Source of the DNA: Armatimonadota bacterium
Lineage (GTDB): Bacteria; Armatimonadota; Zipacnadia; Zipacnadales; JABUFB01
Assembly (NCBI GenBank): GCA_018056145.1
Contig: JAGPGE010000044.1
Span: 1 to 14,956 of the forward strand
Direction: 5' to 3'
DNA: 14,956 bases
Position 1 is the first letter of the stretch; each line of letters opens with the position of its first letter. Positions 1 to 7,653 of the stretch are shown here, piece after piece. A program made the translations under genes and the position numbers. The notes under the pieces were generated by a model. It was given only the letters and a program-made list of their open reading frames with translations, ran no database searches and had not been told where the DNA came from.

Positions 1-34
1 GGATCTGTTCGGGCGACAGCATGGAGCAGTGCAT
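1..34 (-). CDS. 5' end of the next gene of the minus-strand operon (11 codons only)
   Basis: An ATG at 34-32 on the minus strand follows a strong Shine-Dalgarno sequence (GGAGG, complement of 41-45) with a 6-base spacer. It opens a frame that reads MHCSMLSPEQI to the window edge. It lies 24 bases after the stop of the GH38 gene, which fits a co-transcribed downstream gene. Eleven residues do not identify it. A beginning of the type M-L-S-P-E-Q is common in phytanoyl-CoA dioxygenase-like proteins, which often accompany sulfatase clusters, but this is a guess and not an assignment. Confidence 0.55.
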   Translation of the reverse strand, partial: MHCSMLSPEQI

Positions 35-58
35 GGTTGCCCTCCGGGCGAGTGTCGG

Positions 59-2653
59 TCAGCGCACGAGCTTGATGGTCGCGATCTCCCACGGGCGGAG
101 GGGGAGGCGCAGTTCGGCCTCGTCGAGCGTGACGGGCGCATCCAGTGGCTCCAGGTTGAAGTCCGTGCGGGCGGCTTTCAGGAATGGAGCGGGGAGGATG
201 ACGCGCGCCTCGGTTGTCTCCCCCGCGCACTCGTAGAGCCTAAGCACGAAGCCGCGGTCGGTCTCGTAGAAGGCCGAGATGCGTACCGATGCGGGACCGA
301 TGGCCATCCCCCCTGGTGCAGACGGCTCTTCGCGCGCCTCGGGCGCCGGTCCCAGGGGTTTGACAGCCCGCAAGGGTACGCGAGCAGCGTCTGACTGCCC
401 GCAGATGCCGGCCGTGCGCCAGTCGCCGGGGTGCAGGATGATCCGGTGGCGGAAGTCATGCCAGCCCAGGGCGAGACGCGCCTTGGTCACGTCGCCCTCC
501 CAGTTCGCGCCGTGGTCTACATCGTCCAGCGGGGTGAAGAGGATGTGCCTCAGCCTGCGCTGGTCGGCGTCCCAGGTCCAGTACTTGTCGCCGTCCACGG
601 TGATGATGGAGATCGCGCATTCGCCGTCGCAAATCGAGGCGAAGCTGCGCGCCCAGAACTGGTTCCTGCGGTGACGCTCGATGTTATGGAAGCTCGGGGG
701 CATATCCATGGCGTAGGGTTCGTCCGCGAGGTCGCGGGGCTCCACGCCGAAGGGGATGTCCACGTTCAGATCACCCCCGATGGGCAGGTCAAGGCAGAGG
801 GCGAAGAAGCCGTTTGCCCCGGGGCAGAAGACCCGGGTCAACAGGTCGATGTGCGGGGCATCGCGGTCCACGATCACGTCCTGGACCACCCGCTGGTCGT
901 GGAAGCTGGTTTCCCAGCGGTAGACCCAGCGGATCGGCCCGCTGAGAACCCAACGTCCGTGACCCTCGCGACCCGACATTTCGCCGGTGATGGGGCCGAT
1001 ATGCAGGACTCCGTCGGCCATTTCGTGAAGGCGGCAGTCGCCGATGCAGGAGCCGACGGGCGCGGACCACTGGATACCCGTTACCGGGTCGTGGATGCGC
1101 TGGATGCCCCGGGGTGAAAGCTGGACCTGCAGGCGGCCATTGTCCAGCAGGTCGCCGTCAGGGGATGGAGTCGCCGCTGGCGCAGGGCCATCGGTCACGT
1201 TGTAGACCGCGACGCTCATCGCGGGAACGCGGGCGCGGAAGATGAGGGGTGCTTCGACTATCCGGTCACCCCAGGTCTCGCCCCACTGCTCGCCAAGCTG
1301 GAGCGGGAGTTCATTGCCATCCGCGTCGGTGACCCGATAGCCGGCGGCGTCCTGGCGCGGCTGCACCCAGGCCACCTCGACGACCTCCTCGCGGTCCACC
1401 GGCAGCGGGTTGAAGAGCACCAGCGGCCGGGGGCCGCCGGACCGGCGCCCTGTCTGGGCAAGCGCCGCGATTGCCCGGTCGGCCTCCTCGTTGGCCCGCC
1501 GGAGTTCCCAGCGCGCGCGGCTCAGCAGCCAGTCCCAGTCGCGGTTGAAGATCCACTGGAGGGCGTGGGACATGATCCGCACGCATTCCACCCAGAGTTT
1601 CTCAAGGCGCTCCGGCCCGGCCACGTTGGGGTGCCCGGCGATAGACGCAAGGGCGCAGGCGCGCTCCGCAAGGACCATTGCCGCGTCGAACTCCTGCCGG
1701 AGCCGCCAGAGCCCTTGGACGCCATGCCAGCCGCTGTTGTAGGCCACGTCAACCGGATCGAGGAGACCTTTCCAGACAGGCAGGTTCTCTTCGCGCAGGC
1801 GGTCCAGGTACTCATTGGGGGTACACAGGACCATGCGGCTCTCTTCGCGGCGGTTCCACTCTTCGGTGAAGTCGAATATGGGCAGAAGCTCGTCGGTGGG
1901 GAAGACGCGCAGGGGGCGGGCGTCATCCATGCCCTGAGCCACCCACCATGTGTGCGTGGTTGAGTTTTCCAGGGACTTGCGGAGCTCGTAGTCGAAGAGT
2001 TGTGCGGTCACTTCATCCCAGCGCGAGGCGAAATCGGCGGGCATGAGGGCGCCATTGACCAGACCGCCGTAGCACCCACGGGAGGTGATCATCTCCGTCC
2101 CGTCCAGACCGCGCCAGAGGAAGTCCCGGGGCACGCCTTTGTAGGAAAGAGCTGAATCAGACCGCCAGCCGCGGTACATGCCCGCCCCGGCGAGCCTGCA
2201 CACCTGGGGCATCTGGCTGTGCCCAATGCCCACGTCCGGGCAGGACATGACATCCAGGCGCGCGGAGGGTGCGAAGGACTGGTACTGCTTGCGTCCAAGA
2301 ATCATGTTGCGCAGAAAACTCTCATCGGGACAAGTGGCCGGGCGGGGGCTGGTGAGAGTGAAAGCCTGCACACCCATCTGGCCCGAGTTGAGACGCGCTC
2401 GCAGGTCTTCGATGCGATCCGGGCAGCGTTCCAGGAAGGGGATCACGTGATCGATCCACGGCTCCATGCAGAAGCGGAACTCCTGGCGCTGTGCCATGAG
2501 GTCCAGCGCTTCGGCGGTGCTCACGGAGTAGCGCTCTTCGTGCCACTCGCGATGGTGGGTCCAGGCGAAATCCGGGTGGCAGTAGGGCACGATGCAGAAT
2601 GTGCCTCCAGCTGCCTGCTTGCGCAGGGCCTGAATGTCGGGCATGTCGGGCAT
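59..2653 (-). CDS. GH38 alpha-mannosidase-like glycoside hydrolase
   Basis: This 864-residue protein has the layout of family 38 retaining, zinc-dependent alpha-mannosidases. Near the N-terminus HPDFAW (residues 26-31) matches the HxDxxW zinc site. CPDVGIGHSQMPQ (138-150) matches the segment carrying the nucleophile Asp (D140). GMDDARP (241-247) corresponds to the Gly/Asp-rich acid/base region. The C-terminus (LRPWEIATIKLV) resembles the usual GH38 C-terminal beta-sandwich end. The family cleaves terminal alpha-mannosyl residues. No signal peptide is visible, so the enzyme is probably cytoplasmic. The start was chosen at 2653 because GGAGG lies 8 bases upstream; an in-frame ATG at 2668 and one at 2737, inside the sulfatase gene, lack a good ribosome site. 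The distal zinc-ligand motif (usually HHDAxxGT) is not recognisable; SHALQ around H363 is the nearest candidate. The exact substrate is unknown. Confidence 0.85.
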   Translation of the reverse strand: MPDMPDIQALRKQAAGGTFCIVPYCHPDFAWTHHREWHEERYSVSTAEALDLMAQRQEFRFCMEPWIDHVIPFLERCPDRIEDLRARLNSGQMGVQAFTLTSPRPATCPDESFLRNMILGRKQYQSFAPSARLDVMSCPDVGIGHSQMPQVCRLAGAGMYRGWRSDSALSYKGVPRDFLWRGLDGTEMITSRGCYGGLVNGALMPADFASRWDEVTAQLFDYELRKSLENSTTHTWWVAQGMDDARPLRVFPTDELLPIFDFTEEWNRREESRMVLCTPNEYLDRLREENLPVWKGLLDPVDVAYNSGWHGVQGLWRLRQEFDAAMVLAERACALASIAGHPNVAGPERLEKLWVECVRIMSHALQWIFNRDWDWLLSRARWELRRANEEADRAIAALAQTGRRSGGPRPLVLFNPLPVDREEVVEVAWVQPRQDAAGYRVTDADGNELPLQLGEQWGETWGDRIVEAPLIFRARVPAMSVAVYNVTDGPAPAATPSPDGDLLDNGRLQVQLSPRGIQRIHDPVTGIQWSAPVGSCIGDCRLHEMADGVLHIGPITGEMSGREGHGRWVLSGPIRWVYRWETSFHDQRVVQDVIVDRDAPHIDLLTRVFCPGANGFFALCLDLPIGGDLNVDIPFGVEPRDLADEPYAMDMPPSFHNIERHRRNQFWARSFASICDGECAISIITVDGDKYWTWDADQRRLRHILFTPLDDVDHGANWEGDVTKARLALGWHDFRHRIILHPGDWRTAGICGQSDAARVPLRAVKPLGPAPEAREEPSAPGGMAIGPASVRISAFYETDRGFVLRLYECAGETTEARVILPAPFLKAARTDFNLEPLDAPVTLDEAELRLPLRPWEIATIKLVR

Positions 2654-2662
2654 CTTGAGGGC

Positions 2663-2667
2663 CTCCA
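2663..2667 (-). promoter_or_regulatory. Shine-Dalgarno site deciding the GH38 start
   Basis: GGAGG on the minus strand, 8 bases before the ATG at 2653. It overlaps the upstream in-frame ATG at 2668, which argues against that ATG being the start and places GH38 initiation 23 bases after the sulfatase stop. Confidence 0.7.
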
Positions 2668-2676
2668 TGGCGCGGA

Positions 2677-4083
2677 TCAGGCGAAGTTGCAGTGGTCCCA
2701 GAAGGTCTTGCCCCACGTGGTTGCGCGGTCGTCCCATTCATCCCGCAGGCGCACCATCTCGCCGCGCAGGTCGGCAAGTGTGTCACTGTGAGCGGGGCTG
2801 CCAGCGAGATTGGTCAGTTCCCACGGATCATGCACGAGGTCGAAGAGCTGGGTCATACTGTGGCGCTGGTCGACCACGTACTCGATTAGCTTGTGGCGGC
2901 CTTTGCGAACGGCGCGGTGCCTGTCGCAGTAGGCGAAGTAGAGGGAATCGCGCACCGGGACGCCGGGGTCGCGGAATGCTGCGGCCATGCTCCGGCCCTC
3001 CACTGAAGCGGGAACGGGTGTGCCGGTGAGATCGCAGAGGGTCGGGAAGATGTCCAGCAGGTAGACCAGGGCGTCGGTGCGCACGCCGGAGGGGATACCC
3101 GGTCCGGCGAAGATCAGTGGCACGCGGACGCTGTGATCGTAGCAGCTTTGCTTGCCGAAAAGCCCGTGTCGGCCCAGGGCCAGGCCATTGTCTCCCGCGA
3201 ACACGACGAGGGTGTTGTCCGCGAGGCCCTGCGCGTCCAGTTCATCCAGCACGCTCCCGAGGGCGGCGTCAAGATGGGAGATCATGGCGTAGTACTCGGC
3301 CAGATGCCGTCGGGTGTCTTCCGGCGTGCGCGGGAAGGGTGCGAGAAGCTCATCCCGGATCTTCAGTTCGCCATTGTCGAAGGGGTGCGCGGGCATGAAG
3401 CTGGGCGGAAGCTCCAGCGACTCCGGGTCGTACATCTCCAGGAACTCCCGGGGCATGGTGCGTGGGTCGTGCGGGGCGAGCAGCGACACATACGCGAAGA
3501 AGGGCTGAGTACCGTCCTGTCTGCGCAGGAAGCTCAGCGTGGAGTCGCGCAGGATGTCGGTGGAATGCTGCCCCGCGTGGATGTGATCGCAGCGCCGGGC
3601 AACGGTCTTGTTGGACTTCGCGGGCTCGGGCACCATCAGGCAGGTGGCATCATACCTGCCCGAAGGGTCGTAGCGGTACGCGGGAACGTTCCAGTGGTCG
3701 GCCATGCCGCCGAAGAAGATCTCATCGCCATCGGCGAAGCTGCGGTTGAATGCCTCATGGCCGTTGTGCCACTTTCCTGTGCCGAATGTCCGGTAGCCGT
3801 TCTCGCGCAAGGCCTGACCGAGGGTGGTGTGGTCGGTGGGGATGCGCTCCCCCGCGCCCTCGAGATGGAAGAGCGTGCGCCCCGAGTGGAGCATGGCGCG
3901 GCTGGGCATGCACACCGCCGCGCTGGTCCCGCAGGGGATGTGGGCGTGGGTGAACACCGTTCCCCGCGCGGCGAGACGGTCGATGTTGGGCGTGATCACC
4001 TGCGGGTCACCGAGACACCGCGCGGCGTCGAACCGCTGGTCGTCGGTGAAAAAGAACAGAACGTTGGGTTTGCTCGCGGGCAT
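2677..4083 (-). CDS. Sulfatase (alkaline-phosphatase superfamily, formylglycine Cys type)
   Basis: A 468-residue type I sulfatase, which hydrolyses sulfate esters. Numbered from the ATG at 4083, the N-terminal FFFTDDQ carries the metal-binding aspartates D14 and D15. CMPSR at 58-62 followed by SGR is the canonical CxPSR signature, whose Cys58 must be converted to formylglycine. GTGKWH (101-106) supplies conserved Lys and His, APHDP (204-208) a further His, and AGDNG (296-300) followed by GK (K311) completes the second half of the site. Length is normal for the family. No signal peptide is visible, so it is probably cytoplasmic, unlike many glycan sulfatases. An ATG at 4089 is directly abutted by GGAG; the ATG at 4083 has the same GGAG at a proper 6-base distance and is preferred. 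It sits between the AGE epimerase and GH38 genes. The substrate is unknown; a maturase gene is not in the window. Confidence 0.93.
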   Translation of the reverse strand: MPASKPNVLFFFTDDQRFDAARCLGDPQVITPNIDRLAARGTVFTHAHIPCGTSAAVCMPSRAMLHSGRTLFHLEGAGERIPTDHTTLGQALRENGYRTFGTGKWHNGHEAFNRSFADGDEIFFGGMADHWNVPAYRYDPSGRYDATCLMVPEPAKSNKTVARRCDHIHAGQHSTDILRDSTLSFLRRQDGTQPFFAYVSLLAPHDPRTMPREFLEMYDPESLELPPSFMPAHPFDNGELKIRDELLAPFPRTPEDTRRHLAEYYAMISHLDAALGSVLDELDAQGLADNTLVVFAGDNGLALGRHGLFGKQSCYDHSVRVPLIFAGPGIPSGVRTDALVYLLDIFPTLCDLTGTPVPASVEGRSMAAAFRDPGVPVRDSLYFAYCDRHRAVRKGRHKLIEYVVDQRHSMTQLFDLVHDPWELTNLAGSPAHSDTLADLRGEMVRLRDEWDDRATTWGKTFWDHCNFA

Positions 4084-4120
4084 GGGCATCTCCGATCCGC
4101 GCTTGGGCGCCAGCGCAAGG

Positions 4121-4150
4121 GTGGATTCCCCGAAAGAGGGTGGAATCCAC
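4121..4150. repeat. Perfect 9-bp inverted repeat upstream of the sulfatase gene
   Basis: GTGGATTCC at 4121-4129 and GGAATCCAC at 4142-4150 are exact reverse complements separated by 12 bases. The element lies 38 bases upstream of the sulfatase start on the minus strand. Centre-to-centre distance is 21 bases, about two helical turns, so it could be an operator for a dimeric regulator, or an RNA hairpin in the intercistronic message. No T-tract follows it, so it is not a typical terminator. Confidence 0.55.
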
Positions 4151-4281
4151 TATCCGCCAGCCGTGGGGTGTGCGCGGCGACCGCAGGCGGTCGCTATCCA
4201 GTGCGCGGGGCCCCGCGGAGCGCGGAAGCCGTCACGGGGCCCGTCATCTGGACGGCGATGACACCCGTGACCTGGGTCCAT
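4150..4281 (-). CDS. Possible 43-residue small ORF with strong ribosome site (doubtful)
   Basis: The ATG at 4281 has GGAGG (complement of 4287-4291) 5 bases upstream, one of the better ribosome sites in the window. The frame encodes 43 residues rich in Arg, Pro and Gly and ends at a TAG whose last base coincides with the first base of the inverted repeat at 4121-4150. The composition looks like chance translation of GC-rich spacer, and no known peptide is recognised. It could be a leader peptide for the sulfatase gene, but a fortuitous frame is more likely. Confidence 0.18.
   Translation of the reverse strand: MDPGHGCHRRPDDGPRDGFRAPRGPAHWIATACGRRAHPTAGG
4177..4194. repeat. Perfect 8-bp hairpin
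   Basis: GCGACCGC and GCGGTCGC flank two bases; the realistic fold is a 7-bp stem with a 4-base loop. It is followed at 4204-4217 by the perfect palindrome CGCGGGGCCCCGCG. Both lie in the epimerase-sulfatase spacer and would form stable RNA structures that could limit read-through or protect mRNA ends. Confidence 0.5.
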
Positions 4282-4368
4282 AGCTACCTCCGGGGAATGG
4301 AGCGCCGGCGCAACGCCACCTGGCAGCGGCGTTTCGCCCAATGCCCCGCGCGGACCTGCCCGGCCGGA

Positions 4369-5523
4369 TCACATGACCCGCAGAGCCTCATCGCACATTC
4401 CGACCACGTGGTAGTCCACTTTCCAGACATCCCCCTTGCGGCGCTCCGCGTCGGTGGCGTCGGGACCGAGTTCGTGGTTGTACCAGCCTCCGAACTCGGG
4501 ATCGATGAACGTGCGCCTGGCGAAATCGAGGTTCAGGCAGACCAGCGGCTCCAGGTCTGCCCGGTCGTGGGTTTGCGCGAAGTGAACCAGCGTACGGATA
4601 GCCTCGGCCTGCTGCCACCAGCCTTTGCGGCCAGGGAGAATGTCGCCCTCGGGGGCCTGGTTGGAGTGCAGCCCGCCTGCGGGGTCCTGCCCGACTTCGA
4701 GCCCGCGCTGGAGCAGGGCTGATGCGACGGGCAGCCATTCGGCGGAGAGACCGAGTTCGACGCCGCGCGAAAGCAGGAACGCCCACTCCATGGCGTGCCC
4801 GAGGTCCATCCGGCCGCCTTTCTCGCGGGGCAGCGGCTGCCACCGGTCGTCGTAGACTTCGGGCAGAATGCCCAACGCGGAGTGGCCCGCGATGCGGTGG
4901 ACGAAATCTGCAAGCCGATTCGCGGAGGCCATGACCATGGGGTCTGGGCCGTGGTGCTCGATGAGTGCGAGGTGGGACTCGAACAGGTGCATGAGTGGGT
5001 TCTGACTGCGGCCCGGGGGCGGATTGGTGAAGTCCGGGTCGAGTTGCGGCACGAGGCCGCCGCGATCGTCGGCGAAGCGGGCGAACAGCTCATCGAGGGT
5101 ATCGAGTGCAAGCTGGTGCAGGGACCTATCAGCCAGCGCCGCCGAGGCGTGGGCCAGGCCGAAGATGCAGAAGGCATAACCGTACGCATCGCGACGGCGG
5201 TCAACTGGATCGCCCTGGGCATCCACAGCGAAATGCCAGCCGCCGAGTTCACGGTCGCGGAAATGCGCGACCAGGAACGATGCGCCAAGGCGGACGGCCT
5301 CGCGGTATGCGCCAATCCCCGCCTGCCGCCAGCCTACGGCGAAGTTGTAGATCAGTCGGCACTGGCTCACCAGGGTCGCCTCGGAACGGCCGGTGCGCTG
5401 CCAGCGGCGATCGAGCCCTGGGTGCAGGAACCCGGACGGGTCCACCGCGGATTCGAGCCAGCGCGGGAGGATATCGCGGAGAAGGTGCTGGTGGAACCAC
5501 GGCTTCAGGTCGGTGATGGACAC
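4369..5523 (-). CDS. AGE-family sugar 2-epimerase/isomerase (N-acylglucosamine 2-epimerase fold)
   Basis: A 384-residue (alpha/alpha)6-barrel protein of the AGE superfamily, which includes N-acetylglucosamine 2-epimerase, cellobiose 2-epimerase and mannose/glucose isomerases. Family landmarks are in order: CRLIYNF with Arg56, NPLMHLFES (175-183), GHAMEW (242-247) with the expected catalytic His243 and Glu246, WWQQAEA (302-308), and WKVDYH (367-372) with His372 as the second catalytic His. Length is typical. It starts with GTG at 5523, supported by GGAG 8 bases upstream, 28 bases after the stop of the FAD dehydrogenase gene. Beside an alpha-mannosidase and a sulfatase, a role in converting released mannose or a manno-disaccharide is a reasonable inference. 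The sequence alone does not separate the mannose, cellobiose and ManNAc/GlcNAc subfamilies. No signal peptide is present. Confidence 0.88.
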   Translation of the reverse strand: MSITDLKPWFHQHLLRDILPRWLESAVDPSGFLHPGLDRRWQRTGRSEATLVSQCRLIYNFAVGWRQAGIGAYREAVRLGASFLVAHFRDRELGGWHFAVDAQGDPVDRRRDAYGYAFCIFGLAHASAALADRSLHQLALDTLDELFARFADDRGGLVPQLDPDFTNPPPGRSQNPLMHLFESHLALIEHHGPDPMVMASANRLADFVHRIAGHSALGILPEVYDDRWQPLPREKGGRMDLGHAMEWAFLLSRGVELGLSAEWLPVASALLQRGLEVGQDPAGGLHSNQAPEGDILPGRKGWWQQAEAIRTLVHFAQTHDRADLEPLVCLNLDFARRTFIDPEFGGWYNHELGPDATDAERRKGDVWKVDYHVVGMCDEALRVM

Positions 5524-5551
5524 GGTGCCTGCTCCAGTGGATGTGATGCAG

Positions 5552-6934
5552 TCAGTCCTGCGCGGTTGTTCGTGACGCGATCTCTCGTGCCGCTGCGAGC
5601 CCCGAAGCGGAAGCCTGCATAAGCCCGCGGGTGATCCCCGCGCCGTCCCCGCACGCGAAGAGGTTGGGTATCTGGGTCTCCAGGTCGCTGGACACCTGTA
5701 CGCGGGCAGAGTACAGCTTCACTTCCACCCCGTAGAGCAGCGTCGAAGGGCCAGCGAGCCCCGGCGCGATCTGGTCGATGGCATCGACCATTTCGAGGGT
5801 GGCCTTCAGGTGCCGGTACGGCAGGACGTAGCTCAGGTCGCCCGGTTCGGCGGTGGTCAGGGTGGGGGAGATCGGGCATTTCTCGAGGCGCCCGGGGGTG
5901 GATCTGCGGCCGGCCTTGAGGTCACACAGGCGCTGCACCAGAACGCCCTTCCCCAGTAGATTGGCCAGGCGCGCGATGTACTGCCCGTAGGCGATGGGGT
6001 CGTCGAATGGCCGGGTGAAGCGGCTGGAGACGAGAATCGCGAAGTTGGTGTTTTCGGTCTTTCGATCCGCGTAACTGTGGCCGTTGACGGTAACCACGTC
6101 GCCGAGGCGCTCGGTGACCACCTCGCCTCGCGGGCAGACGCAGAAAGTGCGGACAAGGTTGTCGAAGGTGGGCGACCAAAAGAGCAGCTTGAACTCGTAG
6201 AGGTGCTCGGTGAGGCAATCCAGCACTGCCGCGGGGGCTTCCACGCGAACGCCCAGGTCCACCGGGCTCGCCTCGGTCTCAAGGCCGAGGCGCCGGGTTT
6301 CGGCCTGGAACCAGGGCTGTCCGCTGCGTCCCGGAGCGGCGATGACGTAGTCGGCGTCCAGTTGCCGCCCGTCCGACAGCACAACTCCGGCGGCGCGCCC
6401 GTCGCGGGTGACGATGCGCTCGACCGATGCGTTCGGGATTAGCTCGCAGGAAGCCCCGATGCGTTCCCGCATGGCGGCCAGCACCGCTGCTGAGCGGTCG
6501 GTGCCCATGTGCCTGAGCGGAACCGTGACAAGCCGCATACCCGCCATGATGGCTTTGCGCCGCTGGGCCTGGACTATGTCTTCGGCGCTCCCGTAGACCC
6601 GCTCCGGGGCTCCGTAGTCCAGCCAGATGCGGTCGGCGGCGGCGATCAGGGCATCGGCGCGGTCCCGCCCGACGATCTCGGCCAGATGCCCTCCCACTTC
6701 GGCGGTCAGGGTGAGTTTGCCGTCGGAGAAGGCCCCCGCGCCGCCGAATCCTTCCAGGTTCACGGAGATGCTGGCCGGTGGCTGCAGCTTTCCCTCGCGA
6801 GCGGCGACGCGGTCCGGGAGGTCGAGCCCGCGCTCAAGCAGCGTGACCCGACAGTTCGGCTTGTCGGCAAGGTGCAGGGCAGCGGCGATTCCCGCCGGTC
6901 CCGCTCCGATGATCACCACGTGTTGCGCTGACAT
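5552..6934 (-). CDS. FAD-dependent dehydrogenase, COG2509-like
   Basis: A 460-residue flavoprotein with an N-terminal Rossmann dinucleotide-binding motif, VVIIGAGPAG (6-15), followed by an acidic residue at the end of beta-2 (E34). GFGGAGAFSDGKL (62-74) is characteristic of uncharacterised FAD-dependent dehydrogenases of the COG2509 type. The C-terminal FACGDGAGITRGL closes the FAD site. Substrate and electron partner are unknown. The start at 6934 has GGAGG just upstream and places the Rossmann strand at the N-terminus. An in-frame ATG at 6964 is possible but lies about 5 bases from the predicted transcription start of the promoter at 6976-7004. It appears to be the first gene of the operon with epimerase, sulfatase and GH38; whether it belongs functionally to glycan breakdown is not clear. 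Confidence 0.85.
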   Translation of the reverse strand: MSAQHVVIIGAGPAGIAAALHLADKPNCRVTLLERGLDLPDRVAAREGKLQPPASISVNLEGFGGAGAFSDGKLTLTAEVGGHLAEIVGRDRADALIAAADRIWLDYGAPERVYGSAEDIVQAQRRKAIMAGMRLVTVPLRHMGTDRSAAVLAAMRERIGASCELIPNASVERIVTRDGRAAGVVLSDGRQLDADYVIAAPGRSGQPWFQAETRRLGLETEASPVDLGVRVEAPAAVLDCLTEHLYEFKLLFWSPTFDNLVRTFCVCPRGEVVTERLGDVVTVNGHSYADRKTENTNFAILVSSRFTRPFDDPIAYGQYIARLANLLGKGVLVQRLCDLKAGRRSTPGRLEKCPISPTLTTAEPGDLSYVLPYRHLKATLEMVDAIDQIAPGLAGPSTLLYGVEVKLYSARVQVSSDLETQIPNLFACGDGAGITRGLMQASASGLAAAREIASRTTAQD

Positions 6935-6975
6935 GGTCCCTCCAGAGTGCTCGGTGTATGCCATGCGTCCCGCCT

Positions 6976-7004
6976 ATTGTGGTGTCTTCCGGCCACAGGC
7001 GCAA
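6976..7004 (-). promoter_or_regulatory. Candidate sigma-70 promoter for the glycan operon
   Basis: On the minus strand, TTGCGC (complement of 6999-7004) and CACAAT (complement of 6976-6981) are separated by 17 bases; each matches the consensus at 4 of 6 positions. The predicted start near 6969 gives a leader of about 35 bases to the ATG at 6934. Confidence 0.4.
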
Positions 7005-7100
7005 GCCCCGTGGGCGATTGGCCGGGGCGAAGGTCACGAAGCGCTCAGCGCGGAACCTGGTTGACGTCTCCGCGGGAGAGGCGAGGGGCGCTTCGTCTAT

Positions 7101-7373
7101 GTGCCCGATCACTGCCAGGAGTTCGGAATCGAGACGTCGGCCAGCGAAGGGGAGATGGCGTCTTTTCGGTTCTGCAATGCCGTCGGCGATGCGGTATATG
7201 AGAAGCTCAGGTTGGGCGAGACCGTGACAGCGGCTCTGGAGACAGGGGATTTCGCCGGGCGGGTCTGGTGCGTGGAGACGAGTGAAGCCGTGGAGGCCCA
7301 CGGCTTCAGGCTCATCAGCATTCCAGGGATAATCGCGGCACGGGCGGATCAGTTGCTGGCGCCCGCGCTTTGA
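7101..7373 (+). CDS. Hypothetical small protein, unrecognised (doubtful)
   Basis: An open frame of up to 90 residues from GTG 7101, or 72 from ATG 7155, ends at TGA 7371-7373, five bases before the convergent CBM48 gene ends. About three quarters of third positions from ATG 7155 are G or C, and the protein (FRFCNAVGDAVYEKL... ending ADQLLAPAL) has a balanced composition with hydrophobic and acidic stretches, unlike the Arg/Pro-rich shadow frames here. Against it, no start has a well-spaced ribosome site: AAGGGGAG abuts ATG 7155, and GAGGGG lies 12 bases before GTG 7101. The frame is closed upstream at 7062. No family is recognised. It could be a real small gene or the 3' remnant of a larger one. 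Confidence 0.38.
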   Translation: MPDHCQEFGIETSASEGEMASFRFCNAVGDAVYEKLRLGETVTAALETGDFAGRVWCVETSEAVEAHGFRLISIPGIIAARADQLLAPAL

Positions 7374-7378
7374 GGCGA

Positions 7379-7645
7379 CTAGTCTTCGCAGACCTCGATG
7401 ACGGAGTTTTCGTCACCGAGAGCATTGGGGACCCGCTCGGCGCGGGGGCAGCAGCACCATTCGCCGTCCACGACGTACTTGAACTCGTACCGTCCCGGTT
7501 CGAGGTCGATCCGAGCGACAAAGACGTCCTCCCCGCGACGGATGCGCTTCATCCGACGCGCGGAGGGATCCCAGTTGTTGAAGTCGCCGGCGAGGAAGAC
7601 CTTTTCTGCTCCCGGGCAGCGAGCTTCGAAACGGACATCGGGCAT
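7379..7645 (-). CDS. Stand-alone CBM48 (glycogen-binding / isoamylase N-terminal) domain protein
   Basis: The 88-residue protein is a single early-set beta-sandwich of the CBM48/AMPK-beta glycogen-binding type. Signature segments are VFLAGDFNNWDP (17-27), with the sugar-stacking Trp25, and GRYEFKYVVDGEW (51-63), with Trp63; the ending GDENSVIEV matches the usual closing strand. No catalytic domain is attached and there is no signal peptide, so it probably binds glycogen-like alpha-glucan in the cytoplasm or acts as a small adaptor. Five cysteines occur in 88 residues, including three in a row right after DGEW (64-66), where family members usually have an Arg/Asp/Pro-rich turn. The ATG at 7645 is fixed by AGGAGG 8 bases upstream; a GTG at 7654 overlaps that ribosome site and is rejected. 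Confidence 0.9.
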   Translation of the reverse strand: MPDVRFEARCPGAEKVFLAGDFNNWDPSARRMKRIRRGEDVFVARIDLEPGRYEFKYVVDGEWCCCPRAERVPNALGDENSVIEVCED

Positions 7646-7653
7646 GTTGACCA

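Larger units (their letters stand above)
4084..4368. other. 285-base gap between epimerase and sulfatase genes, rich in inverted repeats
   Basis: This is the only long gap inside the minus-strand operon. It holds a perfect 9-base inverted repeat (4121-4150), a perfect 8-base hairpin (4177-4194), a 14-base GC palindrome (4204-4217) and a 43-codon frame with a good ribosome site (4150-4281). I see no convincing sigma-70 promoter in it. Confidence 0.6.

Noticed and set aside
3133..4722. Long plus-strand frame (529 codons) across the sulfatase and epimerase genes
   Set aside because: It is antisense to two proteins with clear catalytic motifs and its product resembles no family; it is a shadow of high GC content.
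6834..7301. Minus-strand 155-codon frame across the start of the FAD dehydrogenase
   Set aside because: It overlaps the dehydrogenase start out of frame, and its product has shadow-like composition with no family match.
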